Under the pieces are notes generated by a model that was not told where the DNA came from, made no database searches, and saw only the letters and a program-made list of their open reading frames with translations. From Dasania marina DSM 21967 (GTDB lineage Bacteria; Pseudomonadota; Gammaproteobacteria; Pseudomonadales; Dasaniaceae), in contig NZ_KB891575.1 in the NCBI RefSeq assembly GCF_000373485.1, positions 603,084 through 667,083 of the forward strand: a stretch of DNA of 64,000 nucleotides, read 5' to 3'. Both the position numbers and the translations under genes were made by a program. The first letter of the stretch is position 1. Each line of letters opens with the position of its first letter. Below, in pieces: positions 8,861 through 19,228 of the stretch.

Positions 8861-9213
8861 TTAAGCATAATATCCTTATCTGTTTTCGAAAAAACAATTC
8901 CATGCCTTCAAAGACGATCGCATTACATACCAAACCATAGCGCGCGTGTATAAACTAGGTGTAGTTATTTTTCATAACTTTAGCCCTTTATCTTAGTTTG
9001 TCCAACGACATTATATTCTCTATTAAGACTCCCATATTAATACTTGCTGCCACTAAACCATCCACTGCAGCGCTATTTTCTCAGTGTTGAAGGCTAGGTC
9101 GGCGGCTCCAGCTTGCCTCGTCGAAACCATCGCCCTAAGGCCGCAAAAGACGCCGACACCTGATCTGTGTTAAAGTGCCCGCCCTGGTATACGAGTTACC
9201 AAGTATTTTTCTC
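8861..9213. other. Gene-free stretch
   Basis: About 350 bp between the coiled-coil gene and the gene remnant at 9214-9435. I see no credible coding frame, RNA gene or terminator in it. It may hold the promoter of the 8135-8860 gene, whose start faces it. Confidence 0.5.
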
Positions 9214-9435
9214 TTACTTGACCAGTTCGAGCGCTTTCTTCCAGCGTTTCTCGAGATCTCGCGTTTCATCGGCGGCCTGCCCGCCCACGGCTCTCTGTTT
9301 CACCGACAGATGTAGCCTCCATCACATTGCGCCATCGGTAAACCCGATCTTAGTGCGCATTATTACAGAGCTTGATGGCCCTACCGTTACTGGTACCAGC
9401 CGCGCTCTTTTCCGCGTTAAATCGTCGCTGGCCAT
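9214..9435 (-). pseudogene. Gene remnant with an in-frame stop, divergent from tmm
   Basis: Read on the minus strand, 73 codons are open from an ATG at 9435 to a TAA at 9214 except for a single TGA after codon 37. The two halves read naturally in one frame: IMRTKIGFTDGAM, stop, WRLHLSVKQRAVGG, then ADETRDLEKRWKKALELVK and the terminal stop. The composition looks like protein sequence on both sides of the TGA, so this is probably a decayed, perhaps internally deleted, gene. A START/AHSA1-type origin is conceivable but is only a guess. A plus-strand frame over the same bases looks like a shadow. Confidence 0.4.
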
Positions 9436-9440
9436 AATGA

Positions 9441-10847
<1,407 letters not shown>

Positions 10848-10862
10848 GCCCGTCGCGTTAGT

Positions 10863-10895
10863 CACCACCTCCAGCCGCCTAGGTTGGAGGTGGTG
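10863..10895 (+). terminator. Strong hairpin after tmm, possible terminator
   Basis: An 11-bp perfect inverted repeat, CACCACCTCCA (10863-10873) and TGGAGGTGGTG (10885-10895), lies 15 bp after the tmm stop. The position suits a terminator, but no clear T-run follows, so it could instead be a 3'-end-stabilising hairpin. Confidence 0.45.
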
Positions 10896-11248
10896 GCAAC
10901 ACCTTGTATTGTGTTGGCCCGTCCCCTCTGCGCCATTGCTGTTCTTTCTGTTTATCCGTCTGTTTGCTTACCAATCTCTCTCTATCAACGATCTATCAAA
11001 ACTATCTATCAAGACAGCCTCATTAAGGCTAAACGATTGGGTTTCGAGTTAGTTTTTGAAAAAATGTCCCCGACCCCATTTTTCGAACCCCTTGATTACG
11101 TGATTACAGATCTCTATCGAACAAAAGCACTATCATGTCGTCCAAGAGGCAGGGTTTTTTAACTACTTATCAGCTAGCGGTAAGTGGTAGGCTAAGGGTA
11201 GTTTGCACACAGCCACCCGATATACTTTTATTTTCTTGGGAAATAACC
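10896..11248. other. Gene-free stretch before the AsmA-like gene
   Basis: About 350 bp. A plus-strand frame from 10884 to 11162 is open but has no family-like composition and I do not call it. The segment around 11063-11085 (TGTCCCCGACCCCATTTT) resembles one arm of the hairpin repeat that is abundant at 19.8-30.4 kb and may be a decayed remnant. Confidence 0.4.
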
Positions 11249-13507
11249 ATGTTACAGGTTTTCAAAGGTGTTGCTTATACCATACTGGCATTGCTAGGCG
11301 TTGTGGTGCTGGTGGCAGTGTTGCTTATTGTGCTGTTGGTGACCTTGGTAGACCCCAACGACTATCGTGAGGATATCAGCCGTGTTGCCCACGACACAGC
11401 CGGTGTAAGCTTAACGCTAGGCGGCGATTTAAGCTGGCGCTTTTACCCCATAGTAGGCTTTGGCGCCAATGCCGTTGAACTGGCCTTGCAAGCCGGCCAG
11501 CCGCCGCTGCTAAAAATAGATGAGATGACCCTAGAGGTCAAAGTTCTGCCACTGTTATCGAAAAAAATTGAAATCGACGGTTTGGATATTAAAGGTCTAC
11601 AAGCCAACTTAAGCATCAATGAACAAGGCCAAAATAACTGGCAAATCGCCTCTACTGAGCAGCAACCACCTGCCGGCACTGATACCGACACTGTCGCTAC
11701 CAAAAAAGCTAAGCCGCAAACTTTTCCTGAGCTGCTGATACCCCGCATACGCATTAGCGACTCCAGCATTCACTACCAAGATAAAACCACCCAGGTAGCC
11801 TATACGGTTGATCTGCCCTTATTAGAATTGCAGCACGTTAACCTTAACCAACCTTTTCCACTACTGCTAGAAGCGCGGGTGCGCGATCAACAACAGTTGG
11901 ACGTCACCACCCGATTACAAGCCATGGTCAATGCGTCATTGGCAACAAAGCACTATGGCCTCAGTGAGCTGCAGCTATCAGCAGATATAGCCGGGGTATT
12001 TGCCAAGCCCGTTGCGGTAAAAATTGAGGGTGACCTTCAATTTGACCAAGCTAACGATAAAACCTCGATCAATCTGTCGCGATTACAGCTAGCCGATTTA
12101 GTCGCAAAAGCGACTATCGAGGCCACTAGCGTCAGTACTGCGCCGGCCTTTAGTGGCCAACTACAATCTGAAACATTTAATGCCAAAACATTGATGGCCG
12201 CTTTGTCGATACCCGCACCGCTTACTCAAGATAAACACGCGCTCACAAAAGTAACATTCAACGCGCAACTCAATGGCACGCCAAACACTATCAACATAAA
12301 ACCGCTCACCCTTAAACTGGATGATTCTAGCTTGTCCGGTGAAGTGGCCGTTGTTGATGTTGCCAAACAAGCGCTACAGTTCACCCTGCACCTAGACAAA
12401 CTCGATGCCGATCGCTATTTACCGCCCGCAAGTAACGACACCCCAAAAACGCAACAAGTTGTTGGCCCACCCGCTGCGGGTAAAGATAAAAACAAGGCTA
12501 AACCTAACGTCGAAGCTGTCGCCGAATTACTCCCGCTAGAAACACTGCGAGGCTTGAATTTAAAAGGCAAATTCACAGCCGATGAAATCATCCTCAAACA
12601 AATTCCGCTGCAAGCTATTGCGCTCGATATTAAAGCCTTGGATGGCGATGTGCGCATTACTGATATCAACGCAAAACTATTACAGGGCTCACTCGCCGGT
12701 AAAGTAACGGTGGATGCCCGCTCGGCAAAACCGCTTATCGCCACCAGCATTATTCTTAGTGATATCGAAATTAGCCAATTACTACAACCCTTTATGAGCG
12801 TGCAATTATTATCGGGGCGTAGCAGCGTAGCGCTAGATACCCGCACCGAAGGCAACGACATCGACACTCTAATCAAACAGGCGCTAGGCCAAATCGATGT
12901 AAGCATGGCGAATACCGTGCTACACGGTGTTAATGTCAACCAGATAGCGGCAGATGCCATCAAAAATAAACTGGGTGACTTTGCCTCGCTGCTGCCCGAC
13001 TACGAGCAAAAGCTACCCATGGCCCTCAAGGCTGATACTGAAATTAGCAAACTACTGGCCAATATCAAAGTAGAAAAAGGCCACCTGATTATGCCCAACT
13101 TTACTGCCGATACTGACCAAGGGAAACTCAACGCCAGTGGCGATATAGACCTACTTAACCAAGGTTTTGATTATAAAATTGCCGTGATGCTGGCAGCGCT
13201 TAGCGACAACAAATACCTCAAAGGCACACAGTGGCCAGTGCGCTGTAAAGGCACCTTGGCAACACCGATTATCCAATGGTGTAAGCCTGATGGCAGCGCC
13301 ATGAATACATTATTTGAACAAGCCGCCACTCAAGCCTTGCGAGACAAGGGCGCAAAAAAATTAAGTGATAAGCTAGGCATAGATGTAGCCGATGAAGCAG
13401 CGGCCAAGGCAGAGTTGCGCGCCAAAGCCAAGGCCGAAGAAGAACGCGCCAAGGAAAAACTCAAGGAGTCGTTGAATAAAAAATTCAATAAGTTTTTATC
13501 GCAGTAA
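11249..13507 (+). CDS. AsmA-family envelope protein
   Basis: About 752 residues from the ATG at 11249, preceded by TTGGGAAATAACC; the open frame reaches further upstream, but only this start puts the membrane anchor at the N-terminus. Residues 8-33 are a single transmembrane helix (VAYTILALLGVVVLVAVLLI). Then comes the AsmA N-terminal signature, VDPNDYREDISRVAHDTAG and GDLSWRFYPIVGFG. The bulk is repeating beta-strand sequence typical of AsmA/TamB-like phospholipid-bridge proteins in the periplasm, with the conserved C-terminal LSGRSSVALDTRTEGNDI region. The last 60 residues are charged and helical (KAELRAKAKAEEERAKEKL). A role in outer-membrane biogenesis is inferred from the family. Confidence 0.85.
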   Translation: MLQVFKGVAYTILALLGVVVLVAVLLIVLLVTLVDPNDYREDISRVAHDTAGVSLTLGGDLSWRFYPIVGFGANAVELALQAGQPPLLKIDEMTLEVKVLPLLSKKIEIDGLDIKGLQANLSINEQGQNNWQIASTEQQPPAGTDTDTVATKKAKPQTFPELLIPRIRISDSSIHYQDKTTQVAYTVDLPLLELQHVNLNQPFPLLLEARVRDQQQLDVTTRLQAMVNASLATKHYGLSELQLSADIAGVFAKPVAVKIEGDLQFDQANDKTSINLSRLQLADLVAKATIEATSVSTAPAFSGQLQSETFNAKTLMAALSIPAPLTQDKHALTKVTFNAQLNGTPNTINIKPLTLKLDDSSLSGEVAVVDVAKQALQFTLHLDKLDADRYLPPASNDTPKTQQVVGPPAAGKDKNKAKPNVEAVAELLPLETLRGLNLKGKFTADEIILKQIPLQAIALDIKALDGDVRITDINAKLLQGSLAGKVTVDARSAKPLIATSIILSDIEISQLLQPFMSVQLLSGRSSVALDTRTEGNDIDTLIKQALGQIDVSMANTVLHGVNVNQIAADAIKNKLGDFASLLPDYEQKLPMALKADTEISKLLANIKVEKGHLIMPNFTADTDQGKLNASGDIDLLNQGFDYKIAVMLAALSDNKYLKGTQWPVRCKGTLATPIIQWCKPDGSAMNTLFEQAATQALRDKGAKKLSDKLGIDVADEAAAKAELRAKAKAEEERAKEKLKESLNKKFNKFLSQ

Positions 13508-13531
13508 CAACGCTTTAATCATTAAGCCCAC

Positions 13532-13554
13532 GTCCATTAAGGTGCGAGCTTAGA
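13532..13554 (+). repeat. Copy 1 of a ~20-bp dispersed repeat
   Basis: The sequence CCATTAAGGTGCGAGCTTAG matches, with one or two changes, an inverted copy at 16066-16086 and a direct copy at 19827-19847. All three are intergenic. The function is unknown. Confidence 0.6.
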
Positions 13555-13626
13555 TTTAAAAGGGGCTGAGCCCTGGATTCCGGACCCTGAATTCAACATA
13601 CAACAATAATAGAGTTGAGCTAAATC

Positions 13627-15015
13627 ATGAAGCAATCAGGCCAAAGCCATCACCACAAACGCTCGCTGAATGTGGGCGACATGACCCTGTTTACGGTGTC
13701 AGCCATTTTACTATTGGATACCTTGGCGGCTTCCGCCTCCATTGGTGTGTCCAGCTTATTTTGGTGGCCCCTACTCGCCTTAGTCTTCTTTATTCCCTAC
13801 GGCATGATTTCATCAGAAATGGGAACCACCTATCCTGAGCAAGGTGGTATCTACGCTTGGGTACGAGACACCTTTGGCAAGCGCTGGGGAACTCGAGTCA
13901 CTTGGTTGTACTGGCTAAACAATGTGCTTTGGTCAGCTTCAGTATCGGTTTTATTTGTAGGCATGTTTGCCGCATTATTTTGGCCGGCGATGAGTTTGAT
14001 GCTCAAGTTGGGCTTAGCCATTCTGTTGAACTGGGTTATTTTCTTTATGACCATTCAATCCCTGAGTATCGGTAAGTGGGTTCCGAACATTGGCGCTATT
14101 TTAAAAATGATTACCTTCACCAGCTTGATAGTTGCCGGTATTATTTTTGCCATTAATACTCCCGATCAACTGGCCAATGAGTTTTCTTGGGAAGCCTTCG
14201 CCCCTCAATGGGGTAGCAGCAGCCAATACATCTCCACCATTATATACGGCATGCTGGGCTTCGAATTGATGTCCTCTGCCAGTGAAGAAATGAAAAACCC
14301 CAAGCGTGATATCCCGCGCTCTATTTTCATTTCGGGTGTTCTGATTTTTATGGCCTATTTCCTAGGCACCTTTGCGATTTTGGCCGTAGTTCCCGTGGGG
14401 GAAATTGACCTGGTAGAAGGCCTTATTGATACCCTACGCGTTGTTTTCGGTGACTCACAGCTTGGTAGTGCCGCAGCAATGACCCTAGGCCTATTTGCCA
14501 TGTTTACCTTTTTTTCAAATATTACGACTTGGTGTATTGGCACCAATCGCTCTATGGCTGAAGCCGCTAAAGATGGTGAAATGCCAAACTTCCTTGCCAA
14601 AGAACACACTGTAAACGGCACCCCCGTAGGCGCAGCCTTCTTCATGGTACTGATGGTAACTTTGGTGCTAGTTTTTTATGCAATGATTGCAGAAACAAAC
14701 GAAGACTTATTCTGGTCTTTATTTGCTGCTTCCGCCGTTCTTTTCCTTCTCCCCTACATAGGCACCGTTGCGGCTTTCTATCGTGCTCGGCAAATCGATG
14801 CTGATAAAGAGCGCCCTTACAGAGTTCCTGGTGGCAATGGCTTTGCCCGCTTAATCACAGTTGCAAGCATTGCTATGCTTACGGTTTGTATCTTCTTATT
14901 TATGTACATCCCAGAAGTGGGCTTTGATTGGCCCGTAGTGATCGGCTCTATCGCAGCCATCATGCTAGGTGAAATTGCCATCCGTTATGCGGAGCATGAG
15001 GCTAATACAGCCTAA
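13627..15015 (+). CDS. APC-family amino-acid permease
   Basis: A 462-residue integral membrane protein with about 12 hydrophobic segments and the LeuT-fold APC pattern. The first helix region reads LFTVSAILLLDTLAASASIG, followed by GTTYPEQGGIYAWVRDTFG, which matches the loop and TM2 of amino-acid permeases. YGMLGFELMSSASEEMKNPKR corresponds to the conserved TM6-cytoplasmic loop with E-x2-K-N-P-x-R. The N-terminus has a His stretch (SHHHKRS). It should move amino acids or related amines across the inner membrane; the substrate is not evident. It stands alone, between the AsmA-like gene and the convergent GGDEF gene. Confidence 0.85.
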   Translation: MKQSGQSHHHKRSLNVGDMTLFTVSAILLLDTLAASASIGVSSLFWWPLLALVFFIPYGMISSEMGTTYPEQGGIYAWVRDTFGKRWGTRVTWLYWLNNVLWSASVSVLFVGMFAALFWPAMSLMLKLGLAILLNWVIFFMTIQSLSIGKWVPNIGAILKMITFTSLIVAGIIFAINTPDQLANEFSWEAFAPQWGSSSQYISTIIYGMLGFELMSSASEEMKNPKRDIPRSIFISGVLIFMAYFLGTFAILAVVPVGEIDLVEGLIDTLRVVFGDSQLGSAAAMTLGLFAMFTFFSNITTWCIGTNRSMAEAAKDGEMPNFLAKEHTVNGTPVGAAFFMVLMVTLVLVFYAMIAETNEDLFWSLFAASAVLFLLPYIGTVAAFYRARQIDADKERPYRVPGGNGFARLITVASIAMLTVCIFLFMYIPEVGFDWPVVIGSIAAIMLGEIAIRYAEHEANTA

Positions 15016-15059
15016 GCACCTTAGCGCCCTCGCTCTTTGTTAGTAATAGAAATGCAGAT

Positions 15060-15971
15060 TCAATAGCTGACTCTATTTCTACCACTATCTTTCGCTCTGT
15101 AGAGCATTTGATCTGCCTTTTTTATAATTTCAGCTTCCGTTGTTTCACTGGATGGGATTAATTCGGCCACTCCAATGCTAGCAGTTAAAAATTTATCAAT
15201 TGTCGAGTCAGCATTTGGTATATTGAGGCCAACAATTTTTGTTAATATTTTTTCAGCCAACACGCTTGCTGCCTGCAAGCTGGTATCACCCCAAACTACA
15301 GCAAACTCCTCACCCCCATATCTGGCACAGATGTCGCTGGGGCGATTGGAGAGTTCACTTAATACTTCTGCTACCCTAATCAAGCATTCGTCTCCAGCTT
15401 GATGCCCATATCTATCGTTGATTAACTTAAAGTAATCTAAGTCTACTATAGCCACACTGATGGGTTTATTTAACCTGTAACATCTTTGCCATTCTTTATG
15501 TAAAAACTCATCAAACGTCCGACGATTGGGTATTTTAGTAAGGCCGTCCACTCTTGCTAAAGCTTTAACCTTTTCTTCCGCTAGCTTTCGTTCTGTTATA
15601 TTTTGATGAGATATGACAAAGTATTTATTTTGGCTGACTTGAAAAGGCGTAACCCTCATCATAAACCAACGCTCATCTTCCGGGCTATGACATGGATATT
15701 CAAAATAAAATATAGCGTCACGCTCTGCTATTACGCGCCTAATACCTTCCGCTGCCTTTGCGCCAAATTCATCGCCCGTAACGGCAGCCTTATCGCATTC
15801 TTCAATATAGTTAACGCCAGCCCAGCCGCCTCTTACAGCGCAGGCATTGTTGTCGCCAAAGGCAGACCAGCTCTTATTAACAAACTTAATTTCTCCCGTT
15901 TTATCTATAACAACGATGTGCTCAGTAATTGAATCAAGGACTAAACGTAAAAACTCTTGTGAATTTTCCAT
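15060..15971 (-). CDS. PAS-GGDEF diguanylate cyclase
   Basis: A 303-residue protein. Residues 1-130 form a PAS/PAC sensor (LRLVLDSITEHIVVIDKTGE; ERWFMMRVTPFQV; HQNITERKLAEEKV). A GGDEF domain follows, starting at VDGLTKIPNRRTFDEFL, with the active-site variant GGEEF in ARYGGEEFAVVW and an intact product-inhibition I-site RxxD (RPSD) five residues before it. It should make cyclic di-GMP from two GTP in response to an unidentified PAS input. There is no signal peptide or TM segment, so it is cytoplasmic. It is transcribed alone. Confidence 0.93.
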   Translation of the reverse strand: MENSQEFLRLVLDSITEHIVVIDKTGEIKFVNKSWSAFGDNNACAVRGGWAGVNYIEECDKAAVTGDEFGAKAAEGIRRVIAERDAIFYFEYPCHSPEDERWFMMRVTPFQVSQNKYFVISHQNITERKLAEEKVKALARVDGLTKIPNRRTFDEFLHKEWQRCYRLNKPISVAIVDLDYFKLINDRYGHQAGDECLIRVAEVLSELSNRPSDICARYGGEEFAVVWGDTSLQAASVLAEKILTKIVGLNIPNADSTIDKFLTASIGVAELIPSSETTEAEIIKKADQMLYRAKDSGRNRVSY

Positions 15972-16065
15972 ATTAAATTTCCTTGATTAACAATTAATGC
16001 ATAGCATGTTATAGAGTACTGTTATACGGATGTGAAGTAAAAGTACTAACCAGAATTTTGAAAAC

Positions 16066-16086
16066 TTAAGCTCGCACCTCAATGGG
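16066..16086 (-). repeat. Copy 2 (inverted) of the ~20-bp dispersed repeat
   Basis: TTAAGCTCGCACCTCAATGG is the reverse complement of the repeat at 19827-19847, and near-identical to that at 13532-13554. It lies just downstream of the first CcdAB locus. Confidence 0.6.
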
Positions 16087-16121
16087 TACGGTATTTTTTA
16101 TAAACGTTTTTAGCTGGCTGA

Positions 16122-16439
16122 TTAAATACCGGTAATAGCAAAATCCATAGCGGCAATAATTTCGTCACGAAAATGACTTAGTGAGCCAATAGGATTTTTT
16201 AGCAGTTTGGATGGGATTGCGGCAATTTGAGGTGTTAGCAGTAACAGTGTTTCACCATCGTAGCTAATTTCAGGCGTAAGCCCCTGCATTTTTTCATTTT
16301 TAAAATTCTTACTCCGCCCAAGAGGGATGACTATTCTTGTGGCGATATCAGAAATAATAGGGTTTTGTATATCAATAATATAGGGAAGGGCAGCGCGGGT
16401 GTTTTTGCTTGGGTTTATATAAACGTCAAATTGAGACAT
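16122..16439 (-). CDS. ccdB: CcdB-type toxin (first locus)
   Basis: A 105-residue CcdB-family protein (F-plasmid CcdB is 101). The N-terminus reads MSQFDVYINPSKNTRAALPY, the conserved start of the fold, followed by IVIPLGR and the C-terminal helix FRDEIIAAMDFAITGI. Family members poison DNA gyrase. The last three residues are T-G-I rather than W-G-I, the tip reported to be essential in F CcdB, so gyrase activity cannot be assumed. Its ATG overlaps the antitoxin stop (TAATG, sharing base 16439), giving translational coupling. A homologous pair lies at 19.2 kb. Confidence 0.9.
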   Translation of the reverse strand: MSQFDVYINPSKNTRAALPYIIDIQNPIISDIATRIVIPLGRSKNFKNEKMQGLTPEISYDGETLLLLTPQIAAIPSKLLKNPIGSLSHFRDEIIAAMDFAITGI

Positions 16440-16684
16440 TAAAACTCCCTGTATTCATCGCCAAAACAACCGTGCTCATCAACGAAATTGTTGTAGGCTT
16501 TGATCGCATTTTTGTTGTTATCGGCCCATTTTTCAGCCTGATCTTGGGCAAGCTTATCTTTTAATGCCTGCTCAAGCGCGGCGCTAAGGTTTATATTAAT
16601 CGCCTTGGACTTTTTCAGTAAGTCACTGTTTACGCTAAGGTTTGTTGGTTTTTTTGGCGCATTTTTGTCAAATAAAGGTTCCAT
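16439..16684 (-). CDS. ccdA: CcdA-type antitoxin (first locus)
   Basis: An 81-residue CcdA-family protein. The N-terminal part (KKPTNLSVNSDLLKKSKAI) is the ribbon-helix-helix DNA-binding arm. The C-terminal part (KWADNNKNAIKAYNNFVDE, ending GDEYREF) is the toxin-wrapping tail. It precedes and overlaps ccdB by one base. Autoregulation through the palindrome at 16715-16736 just upstream is expected from the family. The paralogous antitoxin at 19229 has the same length and the same start context. Confidence 0.9.
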   Translation of the reverse strand: MEPLFDKNAPKKPTNLSVNSDLLKKSKAININLSAALEQALKDKLAQDQAEKWADNNKNAIKAYNNFVDEHGCFGDEYREF

Positions 16685-16714
16685 AGCTCTGCCCTCAGTG
16701 AGTTATTTGCCAAT

Positions 16715-16736
16715 TATGCGCATGCCAATGCGCATA
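16715..16736. promoter_or_regulatory. Putative CcdAB operator, perfect palindrome
   Basis: TATGCGCAT-GCCA-ATGCGCATA is a perfect 9-bp inverted repeat with a 4-bp spacer, 31 bp upstream of the ccdA start. A closely similar element stands at the same place before the second ccdA (19182-19206), which supports it as the CcdA-CcdB binding site. Confidence 0.65.
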
Positions 16737-16840
16737 GTAAAGTACTAGATAGATAAATTAATGTTTGAGAGTATTTGCAGCTCAGTCAATTGCCTTTCTA
16801 TTACTAACCAAAGACTTCTCTCCCTTAATGTATTTTTGAT

Positions 16841-17629
16841 TCACATGCCCGATATTGCAATCGGTACAGGCTGTTGCCTATAGAACTGGCATAACAAGCG
16901 ATACACCTTTGGCATATGCTCCTTCATGCTATGCGGGTCTTCAAAAAAGGTTTCACTGCATACCGCAAAAAACTCGCCCGACGTTGTTAACGCATAATCA
17001 TCAAGGGGTAATGGACGGTGCTTGTGGTAATCGCGCTGTAATCTATCCCAGGCCGCAGTAAAAATATCGTGCCACTCCCCTGCACGCATATCTTGATGCA
17101 TAGGCGGTGCGCCGTTGGCACCATCGCGTAACATATCTAGCTTATGTGCCAGCTCATGAATTACCACATTACTGGCCTTATTGTGCCGCGCATGCGCACC
17201 CGTTTCACAGATAGACGCCCATGATAAAATCACCGGCCCTCTAAGCCAGGCTTCGCCGCTTAGAGCCGGGCTTCTTGCATGAACCACACCATCATCGCTG
17301 CGATAAGGGCGGTTGGGTACAAAATCCCCTTCATAAATAATCAGCGTAACCCAATGGTCGTACCAATCTAAGCCTAGCTGCAGAATAGGCACACAGGCCA
17401 TGGTGGCAATTTTTAAACACATCGCATCAGTGAATTGAAAGCCACCGCCAGAAACAAAACGCTTACGAACCAAAAAGCGAAAGGTCATATCGCGCAATGC
17501 ATCCCGCTCAGCACCTTGGTAACGCTGCATAACCGGCCAATCAGCAATCGCTGACTCCCACTGCTGGGCGGTAAAGCCCATTTTTTTAACGCGCCGGTTT
17601 TCCAGCCAGTTATTGAATCGTTTAAACAT
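16841..17629 (-). CDS. mtfA: MtfA-family zinc metallopeptidase (M90)
   Basis: A 262-residue protein matching MtfA (YeeI). The zinc site is in VVIHELAHKLDMLRDGANG, with an H-E-x-x-H core followed by K-L-D, and a downstream Glu in the conserved SGEFFAVCSETFFEDP segment acts as third ligand in the family. E. coli MtfA sequesters the Mlc repressor and so tunes PTS glucose uptake, and also has peptidase activity. Whether the target exists here is not visible. It is cytoplasmic and stands alone, between the ccdAB locus and an SDR gene. Confidence 0.9.
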   Translation of the reverse strand: MFKRFNNWLENRRVKKMGFTAQQWESAIADWPVMQRYQGAERDALRDMTFRFLVRKRFVSGGGFQFTDAMCLKIATMACVPILQLGLDWYDHWVTLIIYEGDFVPNRPYRSDDGVVHARSPALSGEAWLRGPVILSWASICETGAHARHNKASNVVIHELAHKLDMLRDGANGAPPMHQDMRAGEWHDIFTAAWDRLQRDYHKHRPLPLDDYALTTSGEFFAVCSETFFEDPHSMKEHMPKVYRLLCQFYRQQPVPIAISGM

Positions 17630-17696
17630 TATTAACTCGTTTTATTGCAGCCATCATTTGCTAGCTAAAAAAGCCTATAGGGCTATTAGGCGCTCA

Positions 17697-18416
17697 CTAA
17701 AATCGATCATCCAAGATAGCCGGCATGGTTAGCTCTCTGACAAACGACGATGGCGATAGCTGCAGCAGCGTTCTAACCACAGCAACCACATCGTGTACTG
17801 GAATCAAACGCCCCTCGCCCTTTTTGGCAGCTTCTGATACCGCAACATCAAGCGCATCATCCGTATTGAGATCACCCAACTGCAAACAGGTAACGGCGAG
17901 GTTTCTTTTTCTATAGCCCTCACGCAAGGCATCGGCAATGCCAGTCAACGCATGCTTGGATGCACCAAAAGTCACTTCCGGCCTACCGCTTTGACGCAGC
18001 CCCGAGGTTGAACCGGTAATGATCACTTGCGGCTTATCGGCATTTAACACCTTAGGCATAATGTGCTTCAGCAACAAAATCGTGCTCGTGATGTTGATGC
18101 TTATCATCTCGATGATGGACGCGTCATCATCCTGTTCAAACTGATAGTTGTCCTCAAAGGCATACTCTTCCCATACTCCAAGATTATAAATAAGTGTATC
18201 AACCTTCTGGGGTGCAGCCTCTGCAATTTTTTGCGCGGCTTTTAAAGGCTTCGCCATATCAGCCTCAATCCAATGTAGCTCAGCATCAGGCGGCACATTA
18301 ATACCCTCAGGCTTTGTTCGTGACACAGCAAAAATATTATCGCCATCACTAGCCAGCCCCTCCACAAAAGCCCGACCAAGCCCACGGCTTGCGCCAATTA
18401 CCATGATATTCGCCAT
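17697..18416 (-). CDS. Short-chain dehydrogenase/reductase
   Basis: A 239-residue classical SDR. The cofactor motif is GASRGLGRAF (TGxxxGxG type, residues 7-16). The NNAG-like element appears as YNLGVWEE and the active site is S in ITGSTSGLRQ, with K in FGASKHALTG; the usual YxxxK tyrosine is replaced by F (FGASK), so catalysis may be altered. The substrate is unknown. It is separated by about 60 bp from the GNAT gene upstream, with the conserved tail repeat between them. Confidence 0.75.
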   Translation of the reverse strand: MANIMVIGASRGLGRAFVEGLASDGDNIFAVSRTKPEGINVPPDAELHWIEADMAKPLKAAQKIAEAAPQKVDTLIYNLGVWEEYAFEDNYQFEQDDDASIIEMISINITSTILLLKHIMPKVLNADKPQVIITGSTSGLRQSGRPEVTFGASKHALTGIADALREGYRKRNLAVTCLQLGDLNTDDALDVAVSEAAKKGEGRLIPVHDVVAVVRTLLQLSPSSFVRELTMPAILDDRF

Positions 18417-18434
18417 TAAATCTCCTGATGAACT

Positions 18435-18468
18435 GATACGTTAACTAAAATTACTCTGGCCCCGCTTA
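18435..18468 (+). repeat. Tail repeat copy 1
   Basis: GATACGTTAACTAAAATTAC then TCTGGCCCCGCTTA. Related copies lie at 19090, 19924 and 21640; the last two directly follow copies of the hairpin repeat. Confidence 0.7.
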
Positions 18469-18475
18469 GGAGCGT

Positions 18476-18913
18476 TTATTTATTTAATTTCATATGAATT
18501 AATGGAAAATGGTTACCCTGACCATCAAGGTCTGAACGCCCTGTTCGAACAAACCCCATACGCTTATAAAATTCGATCGCAGCCGGGCTCTGCTCATTCA
18601 CATCAACCATCATCGCCCCCAGATTTTCAATTGCATATTCAGTGAGATTTCGTCCTATTGCTTGACCAAAGTGATCGGCTTCTACGAATAACATTTCTAT
18701 ATTTGAATCTGCAACACCAATAAACCCGATAATTTCATCACCACTATTTTTATAGCAACGTAATTCCACCGCATCAAAATAGTGCGCCAAAATAACAGGC
18801 TTTAATTCTGCTATATTTTTCTTGGGAAGGAAATCGTGGGTTGCTCTAACTGACGATTCCCAAACATCGATTAATTCTTGATAATTTTTTTGAGTTACTT
18901 CTTGAATACTCAT
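18476..18913 (-). CDS. GNAT-family N-acetyltransferase (YjaB-like)
   Basis: About 145 residues from the methionine before SIQEVTQK; an upstream in-frame ATG at 18931 adds only six residues. It has the GNAT pattern: VWESSVRATHDFLPKKNI (as in YjaB-like proteins), a beta-4 MLFVEADHFGQAIGRNLTEY carrying the acetyl-CoA loop Q-x-x-G-R/G, and VNEQSPAAIEFYKRMGF for the last strands. The acceptor is unknown. It is an island-region gene on the same strand as the SDR. Confidence 0.8.
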   Translation of the reverse strand: MSIQEVTQKNYQELIDVWESSVRATHDFLPKKNIAELKPVILAHYFDAVELRCYKNSGDEIIGFIGVADSNIEMLFVEADHFGQAIGRNLTEYAIENLGAMMVDVNEQSPAAIEFYKRMGFVRTGRSDLDGQGNHFPLIHMKLNK

Positions 18914-19089
18914 TATTGCCTCTTGAAACATATCGAGCCTGAAGAAATGTGTTTTGGCATAAACACTATTCCATGACGCTATTGTTATTACTTTTGTAGG
19001 AGGGGGGGGTAGGAAGTTACGCCATGCCTGAAAACTGAAAAATCAGCCTCTACCGTATCATCATTGATCTTCTAATCTTAAGAAAACAG

Positions 19090-19123
19090 ATACGTTAACT
19101 AAAAATATCTCAGACCCCGCTTA
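19090..19123 (+). repeat. Tail repeat copy 2
   Basis: GATACGTTAACTAAAAATAT then CTCAGACCCCGCTTA, matching the copies at 18435, 19924 and 21640. Confidence 0.65.
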
Positions 19124-19181
19124 CTACTGATCCCGCCTATTGTAATCCGACTGCTTGACTTGTTATATACCTCCAACTACG

Positions 19182-19206
19182 ATAATGCGCATGATCAATG
19201 CGTATA
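19182..19206. promoter_or_regulatory. Putative operator of the second ccdAB
   Basis: ATAATGCGCATGATCAATGC followed by GTATA is an imperfect palindrome closely matching the perfect one upstream of the first ccdA (16715-16736). It ends 22 bp before the antitoxin start at 19229. Confidence 0.55.
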
Positions 19207-19228
19207 GACTATAGTGCGAGTAAATATA

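Noticed and set aside
10884-11162. A 92-codon ORF between tmm and the AsmA-like gene
   Set aside because: No ribosome site or family-like features; it overlaps a hairpin and repeat-like sequence.
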